Shown: in pieces, positions 30,132-39,134 of the stretch
How the letters are laid out: every line of letters starts with the position of its first letter
Position numbering within the stretch: position 1 is the stretch's first letter
From: Opitutaceae bacterium
GTDB lineage: Bacteria > Verrucomicrobiota > Verrucomicrobiia > Opitutales > Opitutaceae
Length of the DNA stretch: 64,000 nucleotides
Assembly (NCBI GenBank): GCA_003164715.1
Contig: PLTZ01000068.1
Span: forward strand, 1 to 64,000
Reading direction: 5' to 3'
Position numbers and translations under genes: made by a program
The notes under the pieces: model-generated
The model's input: only the letters and a program-made list of their open reading frames with translations
Told to the model about the DNA's origin: nothing
Database searches by the model: none

Positions 30132-31427
30132 TCAACGCAGCTCGCCGTATCCCGGGGGCCGCGCGTCCCGGACGGCCTCCCCATCGACGAGCCTGCGGTC
30201 CGATCTGGGCCTGCTCAGGAACTCGCTGAAGGAGCGGGCGGGAAACACGACCAAGTGGGCGGGCGCGCCCGGCGCCACGCGGCCCATGTCCGGAAGCCCG
30301 ACCAAGTCGGCGGCCGCGGTCGTGACCATGCCCACGGACTGCGAGAGGCGTGAATCCAGGTGTGCGATCCGCACGCTCTGGATGTAGACCTCGGCCGCGT
30401 CGAGGTCCCCGTACGCGTGAAAGGCGTCGCGGACATTGTCGCTTGCGCAGGCGACCGGCACGCCCGCGTCGAGAAGGTCGTGGATGAGCGTGATCCCCCT
30501 CCAGCGGGGCGTGCGCGGGAATTCGCCGCCTCGGCGGTCCTGAAGGTAGAGGTTGCAGAGGGGCAGCGAGACCACCCGGATCGCCGCCTCCCGGACGAGC
30601 GCGATCGTGGACCTCTGGCGCTCCGGCGGCTGGACGGCCAGGCTGCAGCAGTGGCCGCAGACGACCGGGTTTGCGAACCGGTTGCGGATCACCGCCTCGG
30701 CCAGGGTGCGAAGCACCTCCTCCCTCGGGTCGCCGTTCTCGTCCACGTGCAGGTCAAGCCCAAGGCCCCGGTCCCTCGCGATGGCCAGCAGCCGGTCGAG
30801 CTGCCCGGGCAGGTCCTGCGACATGGGCGACCACCCGCCGAGGGCGCACGCCCCGTACTTCACCGCGAGGTCAGCCACCGCGTCCCCTTCGGGCCCGGAA
30901 TAGTTCGCGATCCCGGTGAGGGGCACGGTCTGGAGCGTGATCCGCCCTTCCCACGCCTCGCGCAGCTCCTGCATCGCCGCGTGGTTCACCTCGCCCCACG
31001 GAAGCCACGTGTCGACATGCGTGCGCAGGATCCGGGTCCCGTGCTCCCAGGCGCAGTGGAGCGCAAAGCCCGCCCTGCGCATGAGATCGGCCCGGTTCCA
31101 GTTCTCCTTGTCCCTGGCCAAAACATCGAGCGCCTCGGAAAACCTGCCGCTCCTGTTCGGGGCGCGCTCCCAGGTGTGCGCCTTGTCGAGATGGACGTGG
31201 GCGTCGACGAATCCCGGGAAGACCACCGCCCCGTCCAGGTCCGACGTCCCCTGCGCGGGCGCCCCCCCAAGGGGCGCCGCGTCCGCTGAGCGGGCCACCG
31301 AAGCGATCTTGCTGCCCTCGATCCCGATGTCGCAGACGACGGTCGGCTCCAAGGGGTCCGGCGCCGGGCCGGCGACCGAGGGGGGGAGAACGGCGGCGGG
31401 CACACGGGCCCTTTTAAGGAGAAGCAT
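30132..31427 (-). CDS. cytosine deaminase-like amidohydrolase
   Basis: 431-residue metal-dependent hydrolase related to CodA. The probable metal ligands line up: HxH in VDAHVHLDKAH, His with following Glu in LDLHVDENGD, His in VVCGHCCSLA, and Asp in ACASDNVRDAF. The C-terminal FPARSFSEFLSRPRSDR is CodA-like too. It should deaminate or hydrolyse a cytosine-like or other cyclic amine ring in the cytoplasm. The ATG at 31427 (LLLKRARVPA) is preferred to a start at 31481. It is divergent from the FAD oxidase-ABC operon 110 bases away, suggesting joint control. Confidence 0.83.
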   Translation of the reverse strand: MLLLKRARVPAAVLPPSVAGPAPDPLEPTVVCDIGIEGSKIASVARSADAAPLGGAPAQGTSDLDGAVVFPGFVDAHVHLDKAHTWERAPNRSGRFSEALDVLARDKENWNRADLMRRAGFALHCAWEHGTRILRTHVDTWLPWGEVNHAAMQELREAWEGRITLQTVPLTGIANYSGPEGDAVADLAVKYGACALGGWSPMSQDLPGQLDRLLAIARDRGLGLDLHVDENGDPREEVLRTLAEAVIRNRFANPVVCGHCCSLAVQPPERQRSTIALVREAAIRVVSLPLCNLYLQDRRGGEFPRTPRWRGITLIHDLLDAGVPVACASDNVRDAFHAYGDLDAAEVYIQSVRIAHLDSRLSQSVGMVTTAAADLVGLPDMGRVAPGAPAHLVVFPARSFSEFLSRPRSDRRLVDGEAVRDARPPGYGELR

Positions 31428-31537
31428 GCCGGTTTTGGTGACTGCGCAGAGCACGCTATGTGCCACGGTGCGCCGCAGCAAGACTCCATCGGAACGCGGC
31501 CTCTGCGTCTAAACGACAGCTTGCGGCGCCGTTCGCG

Positions 31538-32980
31538 ATGGCAACATTCTTGCTGCCGCCCTTTCGAATGCCTGCCGGAACCGAGGAACTGAAGACGACG
31601 CTGCGCGCCCTGGTCGGCGCGGACAACCTCGTCGATTCCGGGGACGCGCTGGAGGCGCTTTCCAAGGACTTCTACTGGTATTCCCCCGTGCTCAGGCGCC
31701 AGCTCCAAGACAAGCAGGCCGACATGGTGGTGCGCCCGGGGGACCTCGGGCAGCTGCGCTCCTTAGTCTCGGCGTGCTGGAGCGCGCGCGTCCCGGTGGT
31801 CGCTCGGGGCGCCGGCACGGGCAACTACGGGCAGTGCGTGCCGCTGTTTGGGGGCGTGGTCATCGATTTTTCAAGGATGGACCGCATTTTCTCGGTCGAC
31901 GCGGGCGTGGCCCGCGTCGAGGCGGGCGCGCGCCTCGGCAGCATCGAGACCGAGGCGCGGAAGTCCGGCTGGGAGCTGCGCTGCATGCCGTCGACCTGGG
32001 TGAAGAGCACGATGGGCGGGTTCCTGTGCGGGGGGTCGGGCGGGATAGGGTCGATCACCTGGGGAGGGATCAACGCCCCAGGCAACATCAAGTCCCTCAC
32101 GATGCTCACCTGCGAGGAAGCACCCCGGCTGGTGCGCCTCGAGGAGGCGCAGAGCCTGAAGGCGCTCCACACCTACGGGACGACCGGGCTCCTGGTCGAG
32201 GTGGAGATGCGCCTCGGCCCCAGGATTGACTACGAGCAGCTGATCCTGGGCGCTGCAGACTGGGACCGCCTGCTCAGCTGGACGGACGCCGCCTCGCGCC
32301 GACTGGACTGGCGCAAGCGCCTCGTCACCCAGTTCGAGTGGCCGATACCCGCGTACTTCAAGCCGCTCGCCAAGCACCTTCGCCCGGGTGACTCGGCCTC
32401 GTTCCTCCTCCTCGACCGGGCCCAGGCGGACGAGGCCGTCGCCAGCGCCGCGGCCGCGGGGATCGACTGCGTCTACCGCAGGCCGCTCAGCGATCCCCCG
32501 AAGCCGCCGTTCATCACGGACTACACCTGGAACCACACGACGCTGTGGGCGATCAAGACGGACCCCAGGATAACCTACCTGCAGGCCGGATTCGGGAGGA
32601 ACTTCCGCGAGCAGTTCGCGGAGCTGAGGAGGCGGTTTCCCGGCGAGATCCTCCTCCACCTGGAATGGACGGCGGGCAACGCGAAGATGATGAGGGGAAA
32701 CGCGGTCCTCAACAACGCGGACGAGGTCGTGGTCGGAGGGATCCCGCTCGTCTTCTTCAAGTCGGAGGAGCGCCTGGCCGAGATCATCCGGGTCTGCGAG
32801 GAGATCGGCGTGTACATCGCCAACCCGCACACCGTGCTCCTCGAGGACGGCGGCCGGCATCCGAACATCGCCGACAAGCGCGCGTTCAAGGCCGAGGTCG
32901 ACCCGGTGGCGCTGCTCAACCCCGGGAAGATGAAGACCTACCCGGTCAATCCGTTCGCAGAGGGGACGGCTGTCCGATGA
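31538..32980 (+). CDS. FAD-linked oxidase (FAD_binding_4 / VAO family)
   Basis: About 480 residues. A PCMH-type FAD-binding domain covers roughly 45-215, with VVARGAGTGNYGQCVPLFGGVVIDFSRMDRIF as its core and the TMGGFLCGGSGGIGSITWGG loop. The end VDPVALLNPGKMKTYP is the family's usual closing segment. The substrate is unknown; relatives oxidise hydroxy acids, alcohols or amines. It is the first gene of an operon with an ABC importer: the ATPase start overlaps its stop (ATGA). A later start at 31568 (PAGTEELKTTL) is equally possible. Confidence 0.8.
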   Translation: MATFLLPPFRMPAGTEELKTTLRALVGADNLVDSGDALEALSKDFYWYSPVLRRQLQDKQADMVVRPGDLGQLRSLVSACWSARVPVVARGAGTGNYGQCVPLFGGVVIDFSRMDRIFSVDAGVARVEAGARLGSIETEARKSGWELRCMPSTWVKSTMGGFLCGGSGGIGSITWGGINAPGNIKSLTMLTCEEAPRLVRLEEAQSLKALHTYGTTGLLVEVEMRLGPRIDYEQLILGAADWDRLLSWTDAASRRLDWRKRLVTQFEWPIPAYFKPLAKHLRPGDSASFLLLDRAQADEAVASAAAAGIDCVYRRPLSDPPKPPFITDYTWNHTTLWAIKTDPRITYLQAGFGRNFREQFAELRRRFPGEILLHLEWTAGNAKMMRGNAVLNNADEVVVGGIPLVFFKSEERLAEIIRVCEEIGVYIANPHTVLLEDGGRHPNIADKRAFKAEVDPVALLNPGKMKTYPVNPFAEGTAVR

Positions 32981-33753
32981 GGGAGGCCCAAACACCCATC
33001 GTCGAGCTGAAGGGCGTCGAGAAGCGCTACGGCGACGGCCCCCTCGTGCTCGACAACATAAGCTTCTCGGCTGAGCGGGGCGACTTCGTGACGCTGATCG
33101 GCCCGAGCGGGTGCGGGAAGTCCACGATCCTGAGGCTCATCTCCGGCCTGAACCCGGTCTCGGCGGGCAGCATCGTGGTCGACGGGATGGAGCCGTCGAA
33201 GGCCGTCGAGAGGCTCGCTTTCGTCTTCCAGGAGCCGACGCTATTGCCCTGGCTCACCGTATCCCAGAACGTCGAGGTGCCCATGCGCCTGCACGGGACG
33301 CAGGCTGCGACCCGCACCGAGACCGCCCGGCGCTCGCTTGAGCTGGTGAGGCTCGCCGACCGGATGGACTATTACCCCCGGCAGCTTTCCGGGGGCCAGA
33401 AGATGAGGGTATCGATCGCCCGGGCCCTCAGCGTATCGCCGAGGATCATGCTCCTGGACGAGCCGTTCGGCGCCCTGGACGAGATGACGCGCGACCACCT
33501 CAACGAGGAGCTCCTTGCGATACGTCAGCAGCTCGCCTGGACGGCGTTCTTTGTCACCCATTCGGTCGCCGAGGCGGTCTTCCTCTCGAACCGGATCCTG
33601 GTCTTCTCCGCCAACCCGGGGCGGCTCCACGACGAGATCCGGGTCGACTTCCCTTATCCGAGGACGGAGGAGACCCGGGAATCCGAGCCCTACCAGAGGC
33701 TTGTGGCGGAGGTCTCGAAGATCCTGCGCTCGGTCGAGCGCCTGAAGGCATGA
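32977..33753 (+). CDS. ABC transporter ATP-binding protein (nitrate/taurine/pyrimidine type)
   Basis: 258-residue ATPase of an importer. Walker A LIGPSGCGKST (about 40-50), Q-loop FVFQEPTLLPW, signature LSGGQKMR, Walker B IMLLDEPFGALD and H-loop FVTHSVAEA are all intact. The fit is with the SsuB/TauB/ThiZ group. ATGA overlap with the oxidase in front and the permease behind shows a tightly coupled operon. Confidence 0.93.
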   Translation: MREAQTPIVELKGVEKRYGDGPLVLDNISFSAERGDFVTLIGPSGCGKSTILRLISGLNPVSAGSIVVDGMEPSKAVERLAFVFQEPTLLPWLTVSQNVEVPMRLHGTQAATRTETARRSLELVRLADRMDYYPRQLSGGQKMRVSIARALSVSPRIMLLDEPFGALDEMTRDHLNEELLAIRQQLAWTAFFVTHSVAEAVFLSNRILVFSANPGRLHDEIRVDFPYPRTEETRESEPYQRLVAEVSKILRSVERLKA

Positions 33754-34565
33754 GCGCCCCGGGCACAGGATCCAGGTTCTCGCGGCTGGCAAGGAACCTC
33801 CTGCCGGTCGCGACCGGCGTCGGCATGATCCTCGCGTGGTATGCCGTCTGCCTCGGGCTGAGCGCCGACCACCGGTTCCTCCTGCCGTCCCCGCGCGAGG
33901 TGGCGCAGGCGTTTGCCGAAAAGGGTCCGACCCTCTGGAGCGCCGCACTCTCCACGGGAAGCGGCGCCGTCCTCGGGTTCGGGATGGCGGTGTTCCTGAG
34001 CTTCGCGCTCGCGCTCTTCCTGTCCCTCTCGGCCCTCATTCGGGCCAGCTTCTACCCCTACCTGATGGTACTCCAGATGACGCCGATCATCGTGATCGCC
34101 CCGATCCTGGTCCTTTGGGTGGGGCCGGGCCTAGGGAGCGTCACGATCATCACGTTCCTGATCTGCTTCTTTCCCATGGTGGTGAACACGACCCAGGGCC
34201 TCATCTCCACCGACCGGAACCTCGTGGACTTCTTCCGCATGTGCAAAGCCTCGAAGCTGCAGGAGATCTTCCTGCTGCGGGTGCCCGCGGCGCTGCCCTA
34301 TTTCTTCACCGGCCTGAAGATCGGCGCCACGCTGGCGCCGATAGGGGCGATCGTGGGCGACTACATCGCCGGCAACTCAGCGGGAGGGCAGGGCGGCCTC
34401 GGCTTCCTCACGATCGTCTACAGCTCGCAGTTCCAGATGGGCGCGCTGTTCGCCACGGCCGCGGTGGGCTGCCTCATGGGATTCGTGTTTGTCGCAGGGG
34501 TGGTCGCCCTCAGCTGGCTCGCCCTCCACAAGTGGCACGATTCCTTCAGTCGGTCCGACACGTGA
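33750..34565 (+). CDS. ABC transporter permease (SsuC/ThiX type)
   Basis: 271 residues with six membrane helices and a BPD_transp_1 core. The EAA-type coupling loop is around FFRMCKASKLQEIFLLRVPAALPYFFTGLKIG. Overlaps the ATPase gene by 4 bases and the binding-protein gene by 4 bases (GTGA). With these it makes a complete importer for a small organic compound, as in the pyrimidine-precursor importer family. Confidence 0.92.
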   Translation: MSAPGTGSRFSRLARNLLPVATGVGMILAWYAVCLGLSADHRFLLPSPREVAQAFAEKGPTLWSAALSTGSGAVLGFGMAVFLSFALALFLSLSALIRASFYPYLMVLQMTPIIVIAPILVLWVGPGLGSVTIITFLICFFPMVVNTTQGLISTDRNLVDFFRMCKASKLQEIFLLRVPAALPYFFTGLKIGATLAPIGAIVGDYIAGNSAGGQGGLGFLTIVYSSQFQMGALFATAAVGCLMGFVFVAGVVALSWLALHKWHDSFSRSDT

Positions 34566-35587
34566 TAACGACCCACAAGCTTGCGCGGGGCACTTCGGCC
34601 GCGGCCGCGGCCCTTGCCGTGCTGCTGGCGGGCTGCTCCAAGCCGGCGCCGTCGGCTTCGCAGGCCGGCGGGGCCGCCGCGCTGCCCAGGATCCGCTTCA
34701 AGACGGACTGGTACCCCCAGGCCGAGCACGGCGGCTTCTACCAAGCCCTGGCAAGGGGCTTCTACAGGGACGCCGGAATCGACGTCGACATCGTCCCGGG
34801 AGGGCCCGGGATCCTCGTGCCCCAGCTCATGCTTTCCGGCCAGGCCGACATCGCCATGGGCAGGAGCGACGACATCCTCGTCTTTGCGGATCAGGGGCTC
34901 CCCTTTGTCATCGTCGGCGCCTACATGGAGCATGACCCGCAGGCGATCCTGGTCCACGAGGAAGACACGGTGAGGACGTTTGCCGACCTCAACAACCGGA
35001 CCCTCATGGCGGTTCCGGGCGTGCATTGGATCGATTTCCTCAAACGGCGCTACCACATAGACTTCAGGCAGATTCCCTCCAATTTCGGAATCGCGCAGTT
35101 CATGTCCGACAGCACCTTCATCCAGCAGTGTTTCGTCACGAACGAGCCCTACTACGTCCGCAAGAATGGGGGCCATCCCCGGACGCTGCTGCTGTCGGAT
35201 TCCGGCTATGATCCCTACCGCATCATCTTTACGACCCAGGCGTTCCTTCGCGACCATCCGCAGGAGGTGCGCCGGTTCGTTGCGGCGTCGATTCACGGCT
35301 GGGACGACTTCATGAATGGGGACCCGTCTCCGGGGGAAGCGCTCATCGCGGTGCGCAACACCAACATGACGAAAGAGTTCATGGAGTATTCGATCAAGGC
35401 GATGCGCGACGCGCACATCATCTCGGGAAAGCCGGAACTCGGGGAGCGCCTCGGGATGATGACCCGTGCGCGGATGCAGGAGCAGGTCGACGCCCTTTCC
35501 CAGCTGAAGATCATCCCCGGTTCGCTGGTCCTGGAGACCATCGTGCGCTTCGATTTTCTTCCGCCGGAGCTTCAGGCGGCCAAGTAG
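34562..35587 (+). CDS. NMT1/THI5-like substrate-binding lipoprotein
   Basis: 341 residues from GTG 34562, which overlaps the permease stop. Lipoprotein signal with lipobox LLAGC (Cys about 25). The NMT1/THI5 domain begins at FKTDWYPQAEHGGFYQALARG, the characteristic opening for binders of pyrimidine-type thiamine precursors and riboflavin. The family is broad, so the ligand is not fixed. It is about as long as ThiY. A second, related binder lies at 44679. No thiamine-pyrophosphate riboswitch was seen nearby, which weakens a thiamine role. Confidence 0.9.
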   Translation: MITTHKLARGTSAAAAALAVLLAGCSKPAPSASQAGGAAALPRIRFKTDWYPQAEHGGFYQALARGFYRDAGIDVDIVPGGPGILVPQLMLSGQADIAMGRSDDILVFADQGLPFVIVGAYMEHDPQAILVHEEDTVRTFADLNNRTLMAVPGVHWIDFLKRRYHIDFRQIPSNFGIAQFMSDSTFIQQCFVTNEPYYVRKNGGHPRTLLLSDSGYDPYRIIFTTQAFLRDHPQEVRRFVAASIHGWDDFMNGDPSPGEALIAVRNTNMTKEFMEYSIKAMRDAHIISGKPELGERLGMMTRARMQEQVDALSQLKIIPGSLVLETIVRFDFLPPELQAAK

Positions 35588-35634
35588 ATCTTGTCCGGGG
35601 CATTTGGCACTGTTCGCGCAGGAAATGTTGACAT

Positions 35635-36252
35635 CCTCCCGGTCTGCTTCGCTTTGGCCGGGTTTGCGCGCCGCTTGCGATCATGGACGAGGGCATAGAG
35701 CTCGATGCGGTGTACCAGCCCTCGAAGCGATGGACCGTCAACGAGAACTTCACGTACCAGGACGCGACTGTCTACGAGAGCGACTTCTTCCAGGAGACGG
35801 GCAACTACGTCGACAGCTACAACACGGACTACATTGTCGACGGCCAGCCGGGCACCGGGATCGGCGAACCGAACTTCACGGGCTACCAGCCGCCGAACGG
35901 CAAGATGCGCGCCCCCGGGATCCCGCAGCTCCAGGCGAACTTCTACGTGGTCTACAGCTCCCCGATGGGATGGGCCGTGGGCGCCGGCCCGCAGATCCCG
36001 GAGCGGCAGTACGCGAATGACCCGGAGACGCTCCACATTCCGACGGAGGAGGAGTGGGACGGCTACATCTGCTGCGGCGAGAAAGCGTGGGACATCCGCC
36101 TCAACATAAAAAACATTTTCAACCCGAGGGTGCTGAACCCGATCGACGTGAGCTTTGCTGATAATGACACGATTTATGTACGTCCGCCGATCACGGCCTC
36201 GGTGACCATCAGGAACCGGTTATGGCCGATTGCGAATTGGGGATCTCCTTGA
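35635..36252 (+). pseudogene. 5'-truncated TonB-dependent receptor remnant
   Basis: An open frame from about 35635 (first Met at 35683) matches only the last 190 residues or so of the intact receptor in the next gene. Aligned blocks include VYQPSKRWTVNENFTYQDAT with VYQPTKAFTLNANLTYQDAT, MRAPGIPQLQANFYV with MRAPGVPQLLINVFA, and LNPIDVSFADNDTIYVRPPI with LDPIDVSFAGNDTIFVRKPI. The plug, most of the barrel and the signal peptide are missing. The final strand also ends differently (IRNRLWPIANWGSP in place of a terminal aromatic or Leu after FRMH). An upstream in-frame stop at 35629 confirms that nothing longer is encoded. It looks like the residue of a tandem receptor duplication after deletion. 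Confidence 0.85.
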
Positions 36253-36385
36253 GCGACGGCCCTTTAACGTGCCACCGTTCCTGTGTGACAATATTTTCTT
36301 ATTGGCCGCATAAACCGCCGCTTGCGGGCTTTGGGAATGCGAAAGCTTGATCTTGAAACCCGGCGGTCCTTACCTGCCCGCCGAA

Positions 36386-39043
36386 ATGACTAACACCAAG
36401 CTCGGTAGAGTTGTTCTCCGGGGCCTGGCCGCGCTATGCGCGGCGGGCACCCTCAGTGTTGGGTTGCGAGCGCAATCCTCAACCCCACCGCCGGCGAGCG
36501 CGCCGGATGCGTCGACGGCACCCTCATCTTCCGCGGTGTCCGCGGTATCCAAGGAAAAGGTGACCACCCTGGAGAAATACACGGTCAGCGACGTGCCGAT
36601 CTCCGAGCAGGTTCTGCCCACGGTCCGGCCGATCGACAGCGTATACGGTGACGACCGGAACATCCTCGACATTCCGAGGTCGGTCGCGAGCGTCAACGCG
36701 GCGTGGATGGAGGATCGCGAGGTGAAGAACGCGATGGATTTCGGGCAGTTCTCCTCTGGTGTGTATGCGGCCGCCAACTACGGCATCCCCGGCGTCCCCC
36801 AGATCCGGGGCGACTACGGGCAGATCTACGTCAACGGCCAGATGATCCCGTACTCGCGCAACAGCACGTCGCTTTCGTTCAACGGCGTCGAGGCGATGGA
36901 CATCGTCGAGGGCCCCGGCACCGCGTCGTACGGCCCCCAGGGCAACGGCCCGGGCGGCTACGTCAACTTCGTGATGAAGGAGCCCTATTTCGACCGCGAC
37001 CACCTGGATATCTCGGCGACGCTCGGCTACTGGACGAGCGGGCACTCCTATTCGAATCCCGAGTACACGATCGATTTCGGCGGACCGATCTCTGACAAGC
37101 TCGCCTACCGCGTGAGCTACCTCGGCCGGTACGGGGACGGGTACTACCTAAATTCCCATGACCAGACCCAGGATGTCTACACCGCGCTCACCTACCTCGC
37201 CACCAAGTCGCTCAAGTTCGAGTTCTGGGCCGAGGGATTCGCCACGCACAACAACGAGATCAACGGCGCGAACCGCGTGACGCAGCAGCTGATCAACAAT
37301 GGCACGTACATCGGGGGCCCTGCGGGGCCGGCGACAAGCGGCCCGTTCGCCTATTACGGCTACGACATCATCACGACGCCGAACCCCCCGGGGGGAACCT
37401 ACGGATCCATGGGCGACGGCTCGTATTCGATCGTCAATCCCGCGACGGCCTACACGGTCAAGCTTCCCGCCTACGACGCCCTCCTCGGCCCGAACGACAC
37501 CGCCCGCTCGAAGCTCTTCGAGGGCCAGCTGAAGACGACTCTCGATCTCACGACGGATTCAAGCGTCGTCAACCTCATGTATTACGGCCTCGAGCACTCG
37601 AACAAGTTCGAGACCTATGGGTACGACGAGTATATCCCCCGGGACCTCATCCTCCAGGACCGCCTGGAATACCATGGCCTCTTCAACACGGGCCCGGTCA
37701 TCAACTCGGTGATCACGGGCCTTGACTACCGGTTCCAGTACCTGAGGGCATACGACGACTACCAGACGGAGCCGTTCACGATCTACGACGTCTACCAGTC
37801 GCAGTCCAACATCTTCTACCCGGGATACTACCTTGAGGGGGAGACCTGGGGCAGCGGCCTTCAGGTGCCGGGTCATCCCGGGTACAGCAGCGTGGAGCAC
37901 CAGGATTCCACCATCAAGGATCCGGCGGCCTTCATCCAGGATGACATCAAGATCAACAAGTGGCTCTCGATGATCCTTGGTTTCCGCGAGGACTATATCA
38001 CCGCGAATACGGCGAACCCCCCGCTCGTCGAGGCAGGCTACTACGCGAATTCCCAATTCGTTCCGCTCGCGACCCCGGTCTTTTATGACCGCGGCGCCGC
38101 CTACTCGGAGAGCGCCAACGCGCTCGATCCGTCCTACTTTGTCAGCCTGATCATCAAGCCGACGGAGACGCAGTCGTTCTACGCCACCTACGACCGCGTC
38201 GACGCGGTGCACGGGGCCACGAACTTCGGCGGCGTTGACGGCGGAGGAAACGGGGTTGCGACCGCGTCGGACACCGGGCAGCCGAGCTTCATGCCGAACC
38301 CGGGCTCGAACCACAGCGTCAAGGATTCGATCTCCGTTGCGAGCACGCTCTACGAGTTCGGGTACAAGGGGAGCTTCATCAACAACACGCTCTTCGTGTC
38401 GGCGGCGGTGTTCCAGCAGATCAAGATTGAGCCGCAGGTCATCGGCCTGCCCTACAAGGTGAAGGACAACGGGCTCGAGTTCAGCACCGTGTACCAGCCG
38501 ACCAAGGCGTTCACGCTCAACGCCAACCTCACGTACCAGGATGCGACGGCGTTCGGCTACGCCACGGGCGTGGGTCCCGGCGAGCAATTCGGCGGCTTCT
38601 TCTTCCAGGAGACCGGCAGCTACCTTGACGCCTACGATACCTCGACCCCCGTCGATGGGACGTACGGCACCGGCAACGGCGCGGTGAACTACGTGGGCTG
38701 GAACCCCCCGACCGGCCGGATGAGGGCCCCGGGCGTTCCGCAGCTGCTCATCAACGTGTTTGCCGAATACAAGACGAAGAACGGGTGGGGCGTCGGCCTT
38801 GGGCCCCAGATCATCGGCAAGCAGGACGCCAACGACCAGGACACCCTGCACATTCCGACGGAGTACGAGCTTGATGGATATATCCTGTGGGTGCCCAGCA
38901 AGCGATGGGACGTACGGGTCAACATTACGAACATCACCAACAACAGGATCCTTGACCCGATCGACGTGAGCTTTGCCGGCAACGACACGATCTTCGTCCG
39001 CAAGCCGATCTCAGCCTCGATCACGTTCCGGATGCATCTCTGA
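36386..39043 (+). CDS. TonB-dependent outer-membrane receptor
   Basis: About 885 residues. Signal peptide (TNTKLGRVVLRGLAALCAAGTLSVGLRAQ), a Ser/Pro/Ala-rich linker, then a plug domain (about 85-210; DIPRSVASVNAAWMED, VPQIRGDYGQIYVNGQ, DIVEGPGTASYGPQG) and a 22-strand-type barrel to the end (VRKPISASITFRMHL). The plug resembles that of siderophore-type receptors; Opitutaceae carry many for plant-derived compounds. The chosen ATG at 36386 puts the signal at the N-terminus. It follows the truncated homologue and the NMT1/THI5 importer, so it may bring the same substrate across the outer membrane. A strong terminator follows. Confidence 0.9.
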   Translation: MTNTKLGRVVLRGLAALCAAGTLSVGLRAQSSTPPPASAPDASTAPSSSAVSAVSKEKVTTLEKYTVSDVPISEQVLPTVRPIDSVYGDDRNILDIPRSVASVNAAWMEDREVKNAMDFGQFSSGVYAAANYGIPGVPQIRGDYGQIYVNGQMIPYSRNSTSLSFNGVEAMDIVEGPGTASYGPQGNGPGGYVNFVMKEPYFDRDHLDISATLGYWTSGHSYSNPEYTIDFGGPISDKLAYRVSYLGRYGDGYYLNSHDQTQDVYTALTYLATKSLKFEFWAEGFATHNNEINGANRVTQQLINNGTYIGGPAGPATSGPFAYYGYDIITTPNPPGGTYGSMGDGSYSIVNPATAYTVKLPAYDALLGPNDTARSKLFEGQLKTTLDLTTDSSVVNLMYYGLEHSNKFETYGYDEYIPRDLILQDRLEYHGLFNTGPVINSVITGLDYRFQYLRAYDDYQTEPFTIYDVYQSQSNIFYPGYYLEGETWGSGLQVPGHPGYSSVEHQDSTIKDPAAFIQDDIKINKWLSMILGFREDYITANTANPPLVEAGYYANSQFVPLATPVFYDRGAAYSESANALDPSYFVSLIIKPTETQSFYATYDRVDAVHGATNFGGVDGGGNGVATASDTGQPSFMPNPGSNHSVKDSISVASTLYEFGYKGSFINNTLFVSAAVFQQIKIEPQVIGLPYKVKDNGLEFSTVYQPTKAFTLNANLTYQDATAFGYATGVGPGEQFGGFFFQETGSYLDAYDTSTPVDGTYGTGNGAVNYVGWNPPTGRMRAPGVPQLLINVFAEYKTKNGWGVGLGPQIIGKQDANDQDTLHIPTEYELDGYILWVPSKRWDVRVNITNITNNRILDPIDVSFAGNDTIFVRKPISASITFRMHL

Positions 39044-39070
39044 CGGGCAGCCAGAGCCGTATCCTTCGGA

Positions 39071-39099
39071 AAAGGGGGCCCCAAAACGGCCCCCTTTTT
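39071..39099 (+). terminator. rho-independent terminator after the TonB receptor gene
   Basis: A 10-bp perfect stem AAAGGGGGCC / GGCCCCCTTT with a 7-base loop, followed by T's (39095-39099). It lies 28 bases after the receptor stop. Because the stem ends in A's on the other side it could also act for the cytochrome gene reading in from the right. Confidence 0.9.
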
Positions 39100-39134
39100 C
39101 ATGCACCGTATTCGGTCTCGCTCGGGGGCCCGCG

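Noticed and set aside
30360-31289. A 309-codon plus-strand frame opposite the cytosine-deaminase-like gene.
   Set aside because: Antisense to a gene with intact metal ligands; composition is that of a shadow frame.
31428-31537. Possible TPP riboswitch ahead of the FAD oxidase-importer operon.
   Set aside because: The conserved CTGAGA and ACC-x-GA parts were not found in the space between the divergent genes; the same was true ahead of the second binding protein.
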